39,931 nucleotides of DNA from NCBI GenBank assembly GCA_001662425.1, contig BDDC01000745.1, positions 5,749-45,679 on the forward strand, read 5' to 3'. Shown in pieces: positions 9,151 through 21,390 of this stretch. Position 1 is the first letter of the stretch. Every line of letters starts with the position of its first letter. The notes below the pieces were generated by a model. The model saw only the letters and a list, made by a program, of their open reading frames with translations. It made no database searches and was not told the origin of the DNA. The stretch comes from Chlamydomonas sphaeroides (lineage: Eukaryota; Chlorophyta; Chlorophyceae; Chlamydomonadales; Chlamydomonadaceae). The position numbers and the translations under genes are program-made.

Positions 9151-12100
9151 AACGCGCAGCCGCGTCGGTGCCCGCCGTGCCGCCGCCTTGGCCGCCGCCA
9201 GGGCGATGCGCGGCTGCTGGGGCCACAGCTCCGGGGGCCCAGCGACCATTGATAGAGCCGCCAGCAGCCTGATCGGAGGGGAAACGACAGGGGTTGAGGA
9301 GGCGCGACACGTCAGCTGTGCAGATCGCGGCAGCAGCCAGGCGAACAAAGGTGACGTTGCTGATGGGCTGGTCCGTCCCGGCCACACCCACTGCTGCGCC
9401 GCCCTCCGCCCTCCTCCCTCGCACGCGGGAAGCACCGGGAGCCGCCCCTCCCCTGACCTCCCCGACCAGCAGCCCCCTACCTGGCGAGCTCGGTTGCGCG
9501 CTCCTCGCCTGCTGCGTCACCGCCACCGCTGCCGTGGCCGCGGTGCTCCACAGCGGGCGGCACGCCGCCTGTGCCCGGTCTAGGCCCCGGGAAAGCCTCG
9601 GCCCACGCCTGCAGCAGGCGCGTGAGCCAGCGCCAGCCCTCGCGCGAGAGCTCCTCCTCTGGCCCCAGCCACCGCGCGCCGACCTGGCCCCGCATCTCCA
9701 GGGGAGGCGGGTGGGCGGCCGGCAGCCGCACGCCAGCCGCCGCCACAGCCTCGGCGAAGGCCGCCAGCTCGCCACGGCTCATGGCTCGCAGGGAGGAGCG
9801 GCTGGCCGCCGCCAGCAGCTGCGCGGTCCAGGCGGCGCTGGGCGCACGGCGGAGGGCGACCAGGCTCTGTGGACGGCATGGGAGCGGCGGGTGCGACGGC
9901 CTTAGTGACGATGCCGCACAGACGCGCAGCCGGTGCCGGCGTGGGACGCATGGTCGGCTTGCTGACAGGCCCTGCTTCGGCCCCAGACAGGCGGGTCCTA
10001 GCTGAGGCGCACATGCGCTGCTTCCTGGCACACCATGTGGCACCCACGCCCCTGCCTAGCCACCCCTCAACAGCTCCAATCCACACGCAGTGCCCCAGAA
10101 CGTGCTCGCACCTGCAGCGCTGCCGCCAGCTCATGGCCCCTCAGCCGCCCCATGCGGCCGTACGTCTCGCCAAGCCACCAGTCGAGCCATTCGGCCGTAG
10201 GGCCGCTCCAGACGCCAGGTGCCGGGCCGCCGCCCCCGCTGCCGCTGGCCGTGCCCCCGGCGTCCCGTTGCGGCTGCTGCTGCGACGATGCGCCCCCAGC
10301 AGCAGCAGCGGCAGCGGCAGCGGCAGCGTCAAAGTGCCGCGCCAGAGCCGCCAGGGAGCTGGCCGCCGCCAGCAGGTGCCGCGGACCCAGGCCTCCACTG
10401 GTGGCGGCGCCGTGGCAGCGCTGCAAGCGGGCGGCGGCGGCGTCGAGCAGCTCCGGCAGGCCGCCGGGCAGCTGCTGCGCCAGCGACTGCGCAAGCGCGG
10501 CTGGCGGCGGCATGTGCCCGGACGCAGCCAGCGCCTGAGGGTGTGCACGGGGAGGGACAGGGGCCATGCGGCGTGACAGGAGGCTCGAGCGAAGGCATGG
10601 AAAGGCGAGGGCGCCAGGGCACATGCCCCACTGCGGCGCCTGTAATTGCAGCGCACACATGGGCCCCAGCCAGGCGGCTGCAGCAGGCAAGCCTGAACGA
10701 GGACAAGCGGGCTTGCGGCGCCGGCCCGGCTGGCCCCGCGGCTCACCTGCAGTGCCTTGAGCAGCGCCACCAACTGGCTGGGCCCACACTCCTCCAGAGC
10801 GCCCGCCAGCGCCCGCAGGTAGCCACGAGCAAACGCAGCCACGAGCGACTGGCACGGCACCGGCGCAGGCCGCACGGGCCGAGCCACCGGCTGCAGCAGA
10901 CCGCCGCCCGGCGCCGGGCTGGCCTCCGGCGGTGGCGATGGCACCGGCTGCCCCGGCTCCGGCACCTCGCACGCCGACGCCTCAAAAGGCTGCACCACGC
11001 CCAGCCTCGCGGCGCCGAGGAGCGTCGTAGCCAGTGCCAGCGGCGGCGCCCCGGGCGCTGCTGCGGCGGCGGCTGCGGCCCGCAGCGCAGCCTGCAGCCA
11101 AGACTGCGGCGGCGCCAGGCGCTGCGCCGCCACCGACCACAGCAGCATGGCCACCTCTGCAGCCGCCCAGGCGCCCGCTGCGCCAACGCCAGGCCCCGGC
11201 GATCCGCCGCGGGGGTCCAGGTACGGGCCCTGCTGGTGCTGCAGCTGAGCCTGGGCCTGCGCCAGCGACTGCCGCTGCTCTGCAGCCGTGTCGGCGAAGC
11301 GCTGCAGGCTGGCTGCGCTTGCGGCCCAAAACGACTCCAACCAGGCGGCCTGCACAGCCGCATCGAACCACTGGCCAAAGCCCGCGTCCGCCTCGGCCAG
11401 GACCGGCGCCCGCTGCCGCCGCTGCCGCCGCAGCCCCGACCGCAGCCGCTGCACGCCCGGCCCGGGCCGGCCCCACCGGACGTCGCGAAACCAGCGGCGC
11501 CGGGACGCCAGCCGCCGCCGCCAGGCCGTCATAGCCCAAGCGAGGCAGGCCAGCTCCTGCGGCGCCGCCGCCGCCAGCGTGGGCTCGTCCCAGGCCGCGA
11601 GGTAGCGCCGCAGCCAGGCGGCATCCGGCGGCACCGCGCCAGCCCGGGCCAGGCCCCAGCCTAGCATCGCCAGCTCGCCCGGCCGCCACAGCGGCGCCTC
11701 CGCTGCCGCCGTCAGCCCTCTGCCCGCCGCCGCGGCGGGGTCTGGCAGCAACCGCGCCGCCTCCGCCAACAGGGCAGCCTGCTCGGCGTTGCTGCCAGCC
11801 AGCGCCGAGTCGCTCGAGCGCAGCGCCGCCAGGCCCCATACCACATTTGCCAGCTCGCGTGGCCTGAAGGGCCGCACCGGTGGCCCTGCCGCGGCCCCCG
11901 ACGCGGCGACGGCCCGTTGGGAGGAGGGCGCAGACCGAGCTGCTACTGGTGCGGGTGCGCGGCCTGAAGCGGGGCCGCCTCGGTGCCGCCCTGGCCGAGG
12001 GGACGCAGCGCTCGACGCCAGTGATGGCTGCGCGGACGGCGGCGGCACGGGCGACGCCTCGCGGCACTGTCGCAGAGCCTGTGCCACAAGCGACAGGAAG

Positions 12101-14613
12101 GGCGTGGTGCACGGTCGCAGCCACGGCAGCGCTGGCGCTCGGCCGACCCCGGCGCCATAGGCAGCAGCGGCGCCACGGCCGTGGCTGCCTCCGCCGCTGC
12201 GCGCACTGCCGGAACCGGCATTCCGCGGGCCCTCGCGCCACCCGCCATCTGCGACGCCGCCAGCATTGCTGCTGCTGCCGTTGCCGGAGCTGCCCCTACT
12301 CGACCCAATGCTGCTGCCCAAGCCGGGCGCGTCGCTGCGGATGTGGGCGGCGCCTTCGATGGTCGTTCGGCCGTCCCCGCCGCGCGCGCCGGGCTCTGTT
12401 GCAGCCGTCTCATGCGCCGCCCCCGCCCCCGGCACCGGCGCATCCTCGAGCCAGGGGCGCCAAAATTTCCGTTTGCGAGGGGCGCTCGCAGGCCCCGTGC
12501 CGGGCAGACCAGCCGGCACTGCGCCGGGCGCGCTAGCTGGCGCCGTGCCGCGTGGACCCGCCGGCTCCGCGGGCGGTCCGCCGCTGCCCGAGCGGTGGCC
12601 GGCGCCGGGGCTGGCGCTCACGGCAACCATGGCCTCCAGCGCCGCATCCCGCAGATCCTGCCAGCGCCGCTGCTCCTGCCAGCGCCGCTCCTCCTGGCGC
12701 CGCCACTGCAGCCGCTCCCACTCGTGCGCGTCCGCCTCTCCATAGCCCCAGCTGCTGCTGCCCGGGTCCTGCCGCTGCGAGTGCGGCCAATCGTCACGGG
12801 CGCCCGCGACTGAGCCGCCACCGGCGCGAGAGCCCGCACTGGGCCCTGCGGTGTCCCAGTGGGCCGGAGGCGCGCGGTCCCCTCCCTCCCTGCGATAGGG
12901 CGCCGGACCGCCGGCCGCTGCCCAGGGCGCCAGCAGCTGATCCCCGCCGCCAGAGCCCCAGGCCGGGTGCCCACGCGGCCCGTCGGCGGCTTGGGGCCCT
13001 CTCCGCTGCCGAAGCCGGGCCATGCGGCAGACGGCGGCCGACACGCAGACGGGGTCCACCAGGTGCGCGGGCGACGACAGCGCGGCCTGGCGGGAGGCGA
13101 CGAGCAGCAAAGGGCGGACAAAGGGCGGGCGAGTCATGGGCTTAAGGGCGCTGCGCCAGCGTTGATAGCGGGTGAGGAACATTGCCGCGGCCCACGTTGC
13201 CGCCCGCCGCAGCGACGCTGCCCCATCGTCGCGGGAGGCCCGCCCGCCACCTGAGGGGACCCCACCTGCAGGAGCCGGCCCAGGTCGTCGGGGGTGGGCG
13301 CCGCCGCCAGCGCCCGCGACAGGCAGTGCCGGGCATGCACCACGGCGCCGGTGCCAGACGGGGGCCCGCGGCTGGGGGCCGCGACGCCGCCGGCGGTGCC
13401 GCCGACGGCGGCGGCGCGGGGTCCGCTACCGCCACCACGGACATCAGCACTTGCGCTGAGTGTAGCAGCGGCAGCGGGGCCGCCGCCGGCGCGGGCACTG
13501 CTGCCGGCCGGGGCGCTCAGGCCGGCTCGTCCGTTCGGTCTGGTGCCAGCGGAGTCCGTGCTGCTTGGGGTTGCGGTTGAGGGTTTCTGAGTGGACGGGT
13601 GCTGGGTGCCACCCTCACGGCCACTGGGGCCTGCCTGGGGGCCGGGGCCAGAGGCCCGCCGCTGTGGTTCGCTGGGCGTGTCTGGCCGCGCGCGGCCGTA
13701 TCGCGCTACTGCCGGGGCTGGGCCGCGCGCGACCGGTTGTTGCGGGGGACCGGACGGAGCCTGAGGGCCCGGCTGCTGTGGCGGCGGCTGCAGCGGGCCG
13801 TTGCTGGCCGCGGTGGTGCTGCTCGCGCCTGCGTCCGTCCTGGCGCCGGGCCGCCCCAGGCGCTGCAGCCGGGCGTGCTGCCCTGCGTAGTCACCGCTGC
13901 CACGGCCGTTGCTGGTGCTAGCGCCGTTACCGTTAGCTGCGCTGGTGCCGTTGCTGGCGCTGTGGTGGGAGCTGGCATCGCGGCAGTCCCCAACCTGCGC
14001 CAGGGGCTGGGCTGCGGCCTGAGAAGCGGGGAAGGAAGGTGTTGAGAGGGGCATCATGCTGTGGACAGAGATGGCATGGCCCCAGGGCACCGGTGAAGTG
14101 CGGGCCCAGGCACGGAGGTAAGCACTACGAAGGGGCAGCAGGGTCCCAAGCACTGCCCCCCGTCCGCCTCACCTCAGCCGCTGGCACCGGAAGGTCCCCA
14201 AGTAGCTCAAGCGGCGACAGAACGATGTGTTCGCCTGCTTCAAGCAGGCAATCGGGGCTTCTGCTGCTCAATAGCGCGCCGGTCGCCACAATTGCGGACA
14301 ACGCAGCAGCAGCCTCGCTGGTACGCGCCGCTGCGCATGGCGCCGAGCCAAAGGAGCGTCTCGTGTAGCTTGAGCGCAGATTGCACACGGGCGAGCGCAA
14401 AGACAGGCTGGACCGCAGGGATAAGCCAACTTGCGGCGGCTCAGTAGCGACGCCGAGTGTCCTCTGTGAGCGCCCCAAAGCCTGAATTGGGGCTCCATGG
14501 CTGCCCAGGGCGTCTGGTGGTCGAGGGTGCGGCGCACAGCTGGTCTGCGCTGCGCATGGCAAACGCAGACCCTCTGTTACGCCGACCGAAGCTGACCGCT
14601 GCCAGCCTTGCAT
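9142..14613 (-). CDS. Octotricopeptide-repeat (OPR) protein, probably organellar RNA-binding
   Basis: Exons: 14613-14173, 14018-13266, a long exon ending at 10747 (start unresolved, see below), 10534-10112, 9866-9481 and 9268-9142; ~1,500 residues. OPR units are ~38-residue helical hairpins with signatures such as PxELAxxxWxLA and PPxxWLxxxL. Here they appear as RPRELANVVWGLAAL, RPGELAMLGWGLARAGAVPP, DAAWLRRYLAAWDEPTL, PQELACLAWAMTAW, AAEVAMLLWSVAAQ, APPQSWLQAALRAA, AEWLDWWLGETYGRM, and across the last junction ATELARLLAALSMVAGPPEL. OPR proteins bind specific organelle RNAs to control stability, splicing, trans-splicing or translation. A disordered Ser/Gly/Ala-rich region follows the ELLGDLPVPAAE junction, before the typical DDLGRLLQ helix. 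No RAP domain is visible. The final TAG at 9479 overlaps a GTAGGG donor; reading it as a donor joins in phase with 9268 and restores an OPR helix. Between 13266 and ~13180 the frames of exon 2 and the long exon do not join by any GT-AG pair I can find, which suggests an indel error or a true frameshift. Confidence 0.88.
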
Positions 14614-14965
14614 CGCTGAGCCGGGTGGCCTCAGCTACATGCTGTGCCACCCATAACCCGTGCGGCAGTCGTGTGCGAGCCAAAGCCCACCAACACCAGC
14701 GACAGCAGTGTAGGCTTTAATGAAGGTATGTGGTGTGCTTATTTCAACCGGTTGGTCCACTTGGGTGGGCCCAACTCTGCCACCACATGGACAGTCAATC
14801 GCGCCAACAGCACATCGCAGCCCGGGCCTGGATGGATTATAATTCCTTGCAAACTCTTTAAATCCTGTGCTACGAGACTGAGGTTCGCGTTGCCAAGCAC
14901 ACGACCACTTGCACCAGACTTGCATCCGCTCGCCATCCACCCGCGGTCCGCGCGCACCCTCGAGG
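14614..14965. promoter_or_regulatory. Shared divergent promoter region, OPR and rhodanese genes
   Basis: About 350 bp separate the two start codons. It is less GC-rich than its flanks near 14830-14870 (tataattccttgcaaactct). Both divergent genes are predicted organellar. No specific element can be assigned. Confidence 0.4.
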
Positions 14966-17900
14966 ATGAGTGCGCTGCGCGCCCGCGGCGCTGCACCTGC
15001 GGCTAGCCGTGGTGCTGTGTCGCGCTCCCCACGCGTGGCAGTGTTCGCCAAGTCGACCGCGTCGCGCATCACCGGCCGGGCGCCCAAGCTTGCCGAGAAG
15101 GTCGACTTCAACAGCGTCGGTGCGTCAACTGTTGCTCCCCAAACCGGCGTCCCGATGGTGGTGGCCGGACACGGATGTTGCGCGTGTGGCTGGTGTGCCA
15201 CACCCAGCGCGCCTCTCCCCGGCCCGGTTGGCGCGCTCGTGGCGACGCAGGCCGCGTCCGCCTACTACGAGCCTGCGCGGCTCATATAATCGACCTGCGT
15301 CGCCCGTTGCCCCTCACTGGCCCCCAGGCTTCCGCCTCAACCCCGCCACCAACCAGTGCGTGGCCCGGGCGGGCACCCATGCTCCTGCCCATGCTAAGCT
15401 GCGCTGCGGGCCCTCTGCTGCTCACCTGCGCTGGCAGCAACGGCAGCGGCGTACTTGCGGCGCCCTCTGCGCGCCGCCCAGCAGCTACTGCTGTAGCACA
15501 GCTGCCGGCTGCTGCCCCAGCGTGCGCTCACGGCCACGACACATGCGGTCGACAGCGCACTCTCTGGAGCCTGCCCGCTCCCGCCCGTACCAAAAGCGTC
15601 CCTCCGCCGCGCCACGGCCCCAGCCGGCGCCTCCTCGCGTCCGCTCCCACCCGCCCATCCAACCGCCAACTGCCAACCGCCAACCTCCAGGTGGATCCGC
15701 GATGACCGGCTCGCGGGCAACCTGACGGACAACACCATGCTCACGCCCAAGAGCGGCTCGCCGTACGTGGTGCGCTGGGGCCGAGGCACGACCTGAGGTC
15801 GACCTGCAGCGCGCTTGGTCGGCGTGCAGCCGATGTGCAGCTTGAGCACGCGCGCACCCTGCTGGCGCAGGTGTTGTGGCCCGCCGTATGCGCGCACGCC
15901 GCCGGACACTAACCCTGGCCCTCCCGCGCCTCCCGTGCCTCCCGCCCGCCCCCAGGTGTGGCCCGCCATGCACACGACGCTGGTGACCAAGGGGCTGCGC
16001 AGCGTGACGCCCGAGGAGGTGTGGGCGGCGGGGAAAGGAGGGGGGCAGCGGGGAGCCAGGAAGGAGGACTGGGACGTGAGGGGCAGGCTGGGTGACACGT
16101 GACGCCTTAAGAGGTGCGGGCGCGGGGGAAAGAAGGGGAAAAGCTGTAAGGCAGGCGGGCATGGCAGGACCGGGGTTGATGATGTCCAGTGACAGGCGGG
16201 GGCTGGGTGGCAGGGCGCACAGCGCGAGCGCGCGTCGGCCGTACCTTGCCTGTGCGCCACTCTGAGCTGGTTGGGCGCAAGGGGTGGGCGGTGCGGTGTG
16301 GGGTCGCCACCGCACCCGCCAGCGGGGGGTGGCCGGCGGGGCCCAGGCCCTCGGCCCCGACCCTATCGCCACGCTGCCTCAGCACTCGTCAGCGCGCGGC
16401 GCGGAACCCTGCTTGTCTTTCTGCTGGCCGCAAGGCTACACCCGTCCTCGTGTGGCCGCTTGCCCGCTACGCCTCAGGCGCTGACCCTGCAGGAGGCGGG
16501 CTGGACCATTGTGGACGTGCGGCTGGCGGGCGACTACGAGAAGGTGGGCTGAGAGGGGAGGGGGCTGAGGGCGGGCAGCCCCCAGGGTTGGTGTGTGTTG
16601 GCGGGTGGGCCACGGCAAGGTCTGGGGCCCTCGCGGACGTCCGGCTGGCAGGCGACTCCGAGGACGTGGGGTTGGCGGCGGAAGCTGAGGGAGGGGTAAC
16701 CCCAGGTGTGCAGGTACTGCATGCTGGTTGGGGGTTCAGGGCGAAGGCTGTGCGACCTATGGTACGTGCGGTATGTGCGAGCCGGCGGGCGCCGAGCCTC
16801 ATCACTTTCAGCACCCTGGGCTTGTCCCCACCCTTATGCTGCAATCAATGGGCGCCAGCCAACTGCCGCTGCGGCGCTACGCTGCAGCAACCCCACGCTC
16901 TTGACGACACAAACCCAACCTCCGGGCCTATCCCTCGCCCTTACCCCCGCAGGTGCACGCCGAGGGCGCGATCTCTCTGCCGCTGTACCGCTACGTGGAG
17001 GGCACCTCGGTCTGGGACAAGGTCAAGAAGGCGGTCATGGCGGTGGGCTTTGCGATGAGGGCCACGGGTGAGCGGGAGCAGCAGGAGGAGGAGGAGCGGG
17101 AGGAAGGGGAGGAGGGGGAGGAGCAGGGGCAGGCGAGGGGGAGGCGCTGTGGTGCACTGGGGTGCGGCCGCTGCCGCTGACGCTGGTATGGCGCTGCCTG
17201 TGTGGGCCGTGGGTTGCTGTGCGGCCGAGGGGAAGGGTCTCGGCGCGGGCGGCAGCGAGGAGGCCATGTTGCACACATCCATCGCGCTCCCCTCGCCTCG
17301 TCCCCATTGTGCCCCGTGCCCCCTCCTGCCCGGGCAGAGCGCGACCCCGACTTCCAGGCCAAAGCCCTGGCAACGCTCAAGAAGAACCAAAAGGTGACTG
17401 TATGTGTTGAACGTTAAGGGCTGAAATAGAGTACCACCCCACAAGCGGCACGCCCCGGGTTGGTGACGCGCTGGTCGTGCGTAGGAAGAAAGTAGGGATG
17501 CGTTTAGATTTCTGTATGTGTCTATGCTGCACTTTGGCAGCGCCTCCAGCATCTGTGCTACCCGCACAGCAATGCCGCCCAAGGCGCACCTCTCGTCGTG
17601 TGGTTGGGCCAGGGCGTCAGGTCTGCGGGGATCCTATGACTGCGCTTATGGTTTCGCCGCGAAGGTGTCGGCATGTGTGGCCTGGGGCCTGGCGGCGCTT
17701 GCGGAGAGTCCTGGTTTCGTCCAAGGCATGGCGATGCCCAGCTGCAGGAACCATCGCATGTCCCTGAGGGTTGCCCTGAGGGCTGCCCTGAGGGCTGCCC
17801 CTGCGGGCTGCCCCTGAGGGCTGCCCCTGGGGGCCTGCCATATGCCCCCGTCATTCATCCCTGCCTGCCTCTGCCCGACGCGCCCCGCACGCCGCCAGGT

Positions 17901-18571
17901 CATCCTCATGTGCGCCATCGGGGGCACCCTGGACACCCTGGTGCGGCCCAAGGGCGGCCGGGGGAAGGGCTGGCACGCCAGGGTTCGTGCCAACGGCACG
18001 TCGGCATGGCAGCAGCGGGCGCACCCAGGGCATGTCGTCTGAGCTCGGGTCCAGGAGCTTGTGTGTGGGGAGCGAGGGCGGCCACCCGGGTGCGCCACTC
18101 GCACCAGGCCGGGGGTAGTGGGTGGACTTATGGTCACAGGCAGCAGAGGCGGTCGGCGCTCCCTCACCCAACCACCCAATTCCCCAATCCCCCGCCCACT
18201 CGGCAGCTGGACCTGCGCAAGGGCGTCAAGGCGCCCATTAAGGACCCGGAACGGGCGTTCGGCCGCGAGAGCCGCTCGCTCAAGGCCGCGTACGAGCTGG
18301 TCAATGTGAGCTGGCTGCGGTCGTTGCGATACATTCGGGCACGTCGGCACTGCTATGCACTGTCTTCGGACCAGAACGTCGTGGGGGCCGGAGCGTCTTG
18401 CGGCTCTCCCACCCAGCATGAACCCGGCCTCCCACCCACCTTTCCCTCTCCCGCCCCCTCCCTCCCGCCGCCCCCCAGGCCGGCTGGAACACCAGCAACA
18501 TGTTCTGGGTGGAGGGCGGCCTGCAGCAGTGGCGCCACCAGGGCCTGCCCGCGGAGGGCAGCGACGCGTGA
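14966..18571 (+). CDS. Chloroplast rhodanese-like domain protein (plant STR14-like)
   Basis: Exons: 14966-15119, 15328-15359, 15691-~15768, 15956-16018, 16478-16543, 16953-17067, 17338-17393, 17899-17940 (or to 17982), 18207-18305 and 18479-18571. From 15956 to the stop all phases agree. The N-terminus MSALRARGAAPAASRGAVSR is a typical algal chloroplast transit peptide. The rhodanese fold is clear: GWTIVDVRLAGDYEK (central strand and DVR), VHAEGAISLPLYRYVEG, the active-site loop VILMCAIGGT with its Cys, FGRESRSLKAAYELVNAGW and the C-terminal MFWVEGGLQQWRHQGLP. The segment between the active-site loop and GRESRSL (LDLRKGVKAPIKDPERA) resembles the insertion in plant plastid single-domain rhodaneses such as Arabidopsis STR14. 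Rhodaneses move sulfane sulfur through a Cys persulfide; many plastid members have no known substrate. FGIF-like membrane helices are not obvious apart from AVMAVGFAM. Junction 2-3 is unresolved by one base: exon 3 reads WIRDDRLAGNLTDN only if it enters at phase 2, but exon 2 leaves at phase 0. Confidence 0.85.
17761..17832. repeat. ~15-bp tandem repeat in rhodanese intron
   Basis: Five imperfect copies of cctgagggctgcc lie in the intron before the active-site exon at 17899. Confidence 0.75.
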
Positions 18572-21390
18572 GCGCCGTGTTGCTCTGTTGTTGGGCGGCC
18601 TGGCCCGCACGCCATGTGGCGGGCGGGCAGCAGACCCCGGCCCGTGCGTGCGGCTCCGCGGCAGGCGCTGTCATGGGCACAGGGGCCTGGCCTGTGACGC
18701 CCGCCGCCGGCCATTCGAAGCCAGCCTTGGTGTGCTGGGGGCGCTGCCAGGAAGTGCGCATGGAGGGAGGGTCGTCTGGGTGGAAGGCATGAGCGGAGCG
18801 GTCCTGCGGCTGTTGCTGTGCTGTGTGCGGAGCGGTGGTGTGCGAGGGGGCGCCGTGTGGACGCGCGCGTTGGGCTGTGTGAGCCCCATCCTGCTGAAGG
18901 GTGCGCAACATTGGAGAGCTGTGACTGATGTGCGGTTTTGATAAGAGTGACGTTGCGGCGCGCGGCGTGCCAAACGCTGCCCCTGGCGTCTTTACAATTG
19001 GGACGTACAACAACATAAAGCTGGCGGCCGCCATAACACGGCGCTGCCAGCCTTCGCTGTAGGGTATGGGGCGCTGGCCCCAGTGCGAGAAGGGGCCACC
19101 GGCCCTGGCAGGATTGCGGCGCGTGTGGTGCCGGAGACTGCACACCAACTGCCTTGAAGTGATCTCATTAAACGCACCGGCATGTCTGTGCTGGGCCCGC
19201 GCCACGGCCCCTCCTGGAACGGCCCTCGCTGCACCAATGGCGACACAGCTCGCAGTCCGCCGCCGCAACCCCGCGCCGCCGCGCCGTTGCAGCCCGAAGC
19301 TGTGTGATATGGAGAGCCTTCATGCGCTGGCCCGCATGCCCCACATGGAGGCGCACACACGCGTGCGGGGCTCACTCCTTTTTAACACTTGAACACACGG
19401 CTAGGAGGCAGCCACGCTGCGGAGCGCCTGTGGCGGCTGGTGTCTGCTGGGCTGTGGAGGCGCCCTGGCTGGGCTGCATTCCTGGGCAGCTGCTGCGCGC
19501 AGTGAGCGACGGGGCGGCGACGCGAGCGGCCGCGTGCCCCGCAAGCAGCCCCTCCTGTGCTGTGTGGCGGCGGCCGTTCCGAATCGGCCCCGTCCTGGCC
19601 CCTTGACAGGCTGCTTGGGTTGAGCGCGCCGAGCCCTCCCGACGCCGTGAGCACCCCGTGGGAGCCGAGCCGAGCCAAGGACCATGTTCCGGCCAGGGAG
19701 GGGCGCCCCCCCCCCCATTAGAAGGGATCCAAGGGAAACTCTCTTTCCTGTGCTGTGTGGCCCCGAGTGCAGCCCGCAAGTGCACCCCCAGGTGCTGCTG
19801 CCCGGGCCCCGCCGCTCCTGACCCATGAAGGGCACCCCACGACATCATGGTACACCATCCACGCACATCCACGTACAGTATGGTACGACGGAGAGCCCGA
19901 GGTGCCAGCCACTCCGAGTTCCGCCGACAGGGACCTGGAGGTGCCGCCAGGGTTCAGTCCCCCCGCTCCTGCCAAGGCTCCCGCCCTCGGCACACCAAGC
20001 GCGGCGCCGTGTGATACACACGAGCGGCACTCCACACGTAGCCGCCCCGTGCGCCTCGGCGCCTGCCGCCAGAACCTAGGCCTGCCGTGCCCTGCCCGCC
20101 GCCCGCCCCACGGCCTAGCTCTCAGTCACGCCTCCCTTGCGGGCGCTCCGCTGCAGCCAGCGCCAACCTGCACCCCCGAAAAAACGAGAAAGGCGAAGGC
20201 AGCACGCCCCGCACACTGGCATGATGGCAGTGAGGCCCACATGCCGCTCGCAGCTCACAGAGCCATGCGCTCGGGCCCCCGGTAGCGCGCGGGCCGGGGT
20301 GATGGATCGCCCCTCGCCGCCGGCAGCCCCTCAGCATCACTCCAACAGTTTGCCGCAGTCAGCTGTCAGCGCCATGCCTGCTCCCGGGGCCCCATGCCCC
20401 CAGCCGCCCGCTGCTGCCGCCACACGCGCGCTGCAAACCCGCCAGGCCCCCGCCCGCTGCGCGCGCGCCGCACGCAACCCCGACCACGCCCCACCGGCCC
20501 CCGCGGCCCCATCCCATCCCACACCGCACCAGTTCGGCGGCGCTCTGCCGCAGTGGACCGACGCCCTCGGCCTCACCAGCCAGCCGGGGCGCTGCCCGGG
20601 CAGCCCCGGGCAGCCTGGCGCCCCACAGCGACTCAATAATGACATACACAATGACAATGTCGGCCAGCAGGCGCGGCTGCGGGGGTGGCAAGCCCTAGCA
20701 GGTAGTGCCCTGACCCCGTAGCGGCCCGCCCCATGCGGCACAACCGGCGCGGCAGCAGCCGAGCCTGCCAGCCGCAGCGGCAATAGCAACGTAACGATAC
20801 GTAGACAGTGTGAAACCCACAGCGACTGCTCAGCCGCCGGCCAGAGCAACAGCCGCGCGGGAAGCGGCTGCTGCCGGCAGCCGGCGGCGCCGCAGTAGGC
20901 CTGCTGGTCACCGCCTCCTGGCGCCGTGAGCCGGTCCTGGGCCGCAGCCCCAATGCTCCGAGCCCTCAACTACAGCGTGTGCATTTACGAGCCTGGGCCG
21001 CCGCCGTCAGCAGCGCCGCAGCCGTCCGCAGCCGTCCGTCACGCACCGGCTCCATGCATGCGCCCCGCGGCCACACAGCCGCCGGTGCCGCAGCGCACCG
21101 CACCAGCTGCGCCTGACTGGCCGGAGCGCCCCGCTGCACAGCTGCTATGGTAGTGCCAGCTTGCAGGGCTCACTGCCCTTGCTAAACTCATGGAAGCTCC
21201 CGCTGGCCGCGGCAGCGCCATGCCCGCCATTGTTGGGCGGCCCCCTTCGAGGCCGCCGCCGCCGCCGCCGCTGACATTCGCTATGATGCAGCGCCCACAG
21301 CCTCAATGGTCGGGTCCGATGGTCGGACTCAACGGAAATGCCGCCATTCCGCGCCCCACACTAGGGCACGCACGCGAGCGCACGCGTATT
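18572..21390. other. Gene-poor stretch, 2.8 kb
   Basis: No gene could be supported. The left end should be the rhodanese 3' UTR and the right end the 3' UTR of the minus-strand gene at 21391-22782. Long antisense frames are open only because of GC bias. A minus-strand TGTAA (18992-18996) is the sole processing-like signal. A run of TM-like residues on the minus strand at ~20620-20690 comes from a local AT-rich patch. Confidence 0.45.
18992..18996 (-). terminator. Isolated minus-strand TGTAA
   Basis: TTACA on the plus strand, in a locally AT-richer context, could be a minus-strand polyadenylation signal. The nearest minus-strand coding end I can support is 2.4 kb away, so this either marks a missed transcript or is chance. 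Confidence 0.25.

Noticed and set aside
10219..11664. 481-codon plus-strand open frame
   Set aside because: Antisense to OPR exons; Arg/Pro/Gln-rich translation without domains, open because of GC bias.
17646..19268. 540-codon minus-strand open frame
   Set aside because: Lies across rhodanese exons and introns; no domain, Pro/Arg/Ala composition typical of shadow frames.
20337..20969. Minus-strand membrane protein
   Set aside because: Hydrophobic run arises from a short AT-rich patch; no splice signals or consistent frame.
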